A stretch of DNA of 7,751 bases, taken from the NCBI GenBank assembly GCA_031422915.1, contig JANPEK010000280.1, forward strand, positions 1 through 7,751. Direction: 5' to 3'. The position numbers and the translations under genes are program-made. Origin of the DNA: JANMEX01 sp031422915. GTDB taxonomy: Bacteria > Pseudomonadota > Alphaproteobacteria > Rhizobiales > Rhizobiaceae. Within the stretch, counting starts at the first letter, position 1; every line of letters starts with the position of its first letter. Below the pieces are notes generated by a model. It did no database searches and had not been told where the DNA came from. It saw only the letters and a program-made list of their open reading frames with translations. Below, in pieces: positions 6,230 to 7,751 of this stretch.

Positions 6230-6505
6230 CTAAGCCAGCGAAACCAGCGTTCCCGTCTTGACCCTGTTCATGGCGACAAAGGTGCGGAACTTGCGGACAT
6301 TGCTGTTGGCGAAAAATAGCCGGCGCGTGAGCACCTCGTATGAGGCCATGTCGGCAACGAAGATGACGAGAATGAAATCCGTGATGACAATTCGACCGTT
6401 CTGGTGGTCAACACCGAGGGTGCGACCGACCCGGCGCTTTATGAACGGCTTGTGGGTGTGAAATCTGACGATGTCTGACTGCAAACGGATCTTGCGTAGC
6501 GGCAT
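6230..6505 (-). pseudogene. Lrp/AsnC ligand-binding-domain remnant lacking the DNA-binding half
   Basis: A 91-residue open frame. Its C-terminal half, about residues 41-90 (VITDFILVIFVADMASYEVL, then FFANSNVRKF, then TFVAMNRVKTG), looks like the end of an Lrp/AsnC regulator: the strand before the acidic loop, the helix starting SYE, and the closing strand ending RVK. The first 40 residues resemble nothing I know, and the glycine-rich VTGxxD turn normally preceding DFxL is missing. I read the other two minus-strand frames back to the previous gene at 6525 and found no helix-turn-helix. No ribosome site precedes the ATG at 6505. Full-length family members have about 150 residues, so this is most likely a decayed fragment, though free-standing ligand-binding-domain proteins do exist. 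It lies beside a transporter gene, and Lrp-type genes are often paired with small-metabolite exporters. Confidence 0.5.
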
Positions 6506-6524
6506 TGCAGCCGCGTTTGTGTGA

Positions 6525-6992
6525 TCAAGGCCCGATCAAACTATCAGCGATCTTCCCTGCCAGCCTGTCATAGTGCTGGCTTAGCGCTGCCGGGTAGCGC
6601 AGCTCCATTGTGTGGATCACGCCTTGCGAGCCAAACTCAGCGCGGTGGTAGACGATGAGTTCGCCGTCAAAGCCGGACACGACCATCCAGCGCGCGCCGA
6701 CTTTGCGGTATGTTACTGTGTCGATGTCCTTTGCGATGAAGTCGGCGAGGGAAATTGGTGTGAAATCCAGCGCGTTGTACTCGCCCCAGACAGCGAGTTC
6801 GCCGCCGTCAGTTGCGCGCCATCGCTGGCCATCGCCGTTCTCTGGCTCGGGGTCGGCCTTGGTGAAGATGGCGTTCGGGAAGGTGATGGTCGTGCCAAAA
6901 CGGGGGTTGGAATAGGTATAGTCGGCAGCAAAAGTAGGTGAGCCGGACGCTATCAGCGTCAAAAACACCAGCAATAATACAAGCGGGCGCAT
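6525..6992 (-). CDS. Small exported protein of unknown function
   Basis: A 155-residue protein I do not recognise. It begins with a clear signal peptide (MRPLVLLLVFLTLIASG, then SPTFAAD, cleavage probably after FAA near residue 22), so the mature part of about 130 residues should be periplasmic or secreted. The mature chain starts YTYSNPRFGTTITFP, contains DPEPENGDGQRW and a WGEYNALD segment, and ends with a predicted helix (LSQHYDRLAGKIADSLIGP). It looks like a compact alpha/beta domain without lipobox, cysteines or further membrane helices. The ATG at 6992 is preferred because it gives a standard signal peptide; a GTG at 7007 would overlap the moaA stop by eight bases. Either way it follows moaA immediately and is probably co-transcribed with it. 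A role in cofactor synthesis is not implied by the sequence, since that pathway is cytoplasmic. Confidence 0.8.
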   Translation of the reverse strand: MRPLVLLLVFLTLIASGSPTFAADYTYSNPRFGTTITFPNAIFTKADPEPENGDGQRWRATDGGELAVWGEYNALDFTPISLADFIAKDIDTVTYRKVGARWMVVSGFDGELIVYHRAEFGSQGVIHTMELRYPAALSQHYDRLAGKIADSLIGP

Positions 6993-6999
6993 GGCGCAG

Positions 7000-7751
7000 C
7001 TACCCACCCGTCACACTCATGTGCCGTGAAACCGCAGGCTTGGCAGAGCGGCGGTCGATGATGAAATCATGGCCCTTGGGCTTGCGGCCGATCGCTTCGT
7101 CGATAGCGCTCGACAGAAGCTCATTGCCCTCGGATGCCCGCAGTGGCGCACGAAGGTCTGCCGCGTCGTTCTGGCCAAGGCACATGTAAAGCGTGCCGGT
7201 GCAGGTCAGGCGCACGCGGTTGCAGCTTTCGCAGAAATTGTGGGTGAGCGGCGTGATGAACCCAAGCCGTCCGCGGGTTTCCTTGACTTCGACATAGCGG
7301 GCCGGACCGCCAGTCTTGTAGGCGATGTCGGCAAGCGTGAATTGCTGCTCCAGCCCGGCTCGAACCTCGCTCAGCGGCAGATATTGGTCCGTGCGGTCCT
7401 CGTCGATCTCGCCCATCGGCATCGTTTCGATGAGCGTGAGATCGGCGTCGCGCGCGTGCGCCCAGCGCATCAGATCGGGAATTTCCTTATCGTTGAAATC
7501 TTTCAGCGCTACGGCGTTGATCTTGACCTTCAGCCCCGCCATCTGCGCCGCATCGACGCCTTCGAGCACTTTGGCCAAATCGCCCCAGCGGGTGATCGTG
7601 CGGAACTTGTCCGGGTCCAACGTATCAATGGAGACATTGATGCGCCTGACGCCGCAGTCGGCGAGCTCCTGCGCATATTTTGCCAGTTGCGAGCCGTTGG
7701 TGGTGAGCGTCAATTCCTTCAGTGCGCCACTCGCCAAATGCCGCGACAGCG
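7000..7751 (-). CDS. moaA: GTP 3',8-cyclase MoaA, C-terminal part (5' end outside window)
   Basis: About 250 C-terminal residues of the radical-SAM enzyme that performs the first step of molybdopterin synthesis, converting GTP to 3',8-cyclo-7,8-dihydro-GTP for MoaC. The N-terminal CxxxCxxC cluster that binds SAM is beyond the right edge. Visible are the barrel strands LTLTTNG and RINVSIDTLDPDKF, KINAVALKDFN, and LIETMPMGE. Next comes the second iron-sulfur site, CESC followed after 13 residues by another Cys (C-x2-C-x13-C), which contacts GTP. The chain ends MSVTGG, the conserved double-glycine tail that enters the active site. The frame is open to the window edge, the codons before base 7737 still fit the family, and the gene is not broken. 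The small exported protein gene follows within a few bases of the stop. Confidence 0.97.
   Translation of the reverse strand, partial: LSRHLASGALKELTLTTNGSQLAKYAQELADCGVRRINVSIDTLDPDKFRTITRWGDLAKVLEGVDAAQMAGLKVKINAVALKDFNDKEIPDLMRWAHARDADLTLIETMPMGEIDEDRTDQYLPLSEVRAGLEQQFTLADIAYKTGGPARYVEVKETRGRLGFITPLTHNFCESCNRVRLTCTGTLYMCLGQNDAADLRAPLRASEGNELLSSAIDEAIGRKPKGHDFIIDRRSAKPAVSRHMSVTGG

Overview
The window looks like a chromosomal stretch from an alphaproteobacterium, most likely of the Hyphomicrobiales (rhizobia/Brucella relatives). This is inferred from the ornithine cyclodeaminase-arginase pair with a divergent Lrp regulator, the YegD-like Hsp70, the molybdenum-cofactor gene order and the fairly GC-rich coding style; no rRNA or species marker is present. 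I see no phage, transposon, CRISPR or tRNA signal. The genes are tightly packed, and the longest gene-free gap is about 157 bases.

Left part (1-1724): an arginine-catabolism block. Ornithine cyclodeaminase and the start of arginase run leftward with one base between them. Divergent from them is an Lrp/AsnC-family regulator, with a shared control region of about 128 bases. Arginase makes ornithine plus urea, the cyclodeaminase turns ornithine into proline plus ammonia, and the regulator is the obvious candidate to sense the amino acid.

Centre (1833-4085): a rightward YegD-like, Hsp70-type ATPase without a substrate-binding domain faces a leftward periplasmic binding protein of the lysine/arginine/ornithine/histidine type. 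A clear Rho-independent terminator lies between them, oriented for the binding protein. No permease or ATPase gene accompanies the binding protein. Its upstream spacer is unusually rich in short repeats and inverted repeats.

Right part (4086-7751): a leftward molybdenum-cofactor block. In transcription order it contains moaA (5' end outside the window), a small exported protein of unknown function, a remnant carrying only the Lrp ligand-binding domain, an EamA/DMT-type membrane transporter, mobA and mobB. The transporter stop overlaps the mobA start by four bases, and mobA overlaps mobB by eight, so these three are probably translationally coupled. MoaA starts molybdopterin synthesis; MobA attaches GMP to make the guanine dinucleotide form, and MobB assists.

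I did not find a convincing new multi-gene system. The points most worth a second look are the Lrp-domain remnant beside the transporter, the transporter embedded in the mob operon, the small secreted protein next to moaA, and the repeat-rich spacer at 3929-4085.
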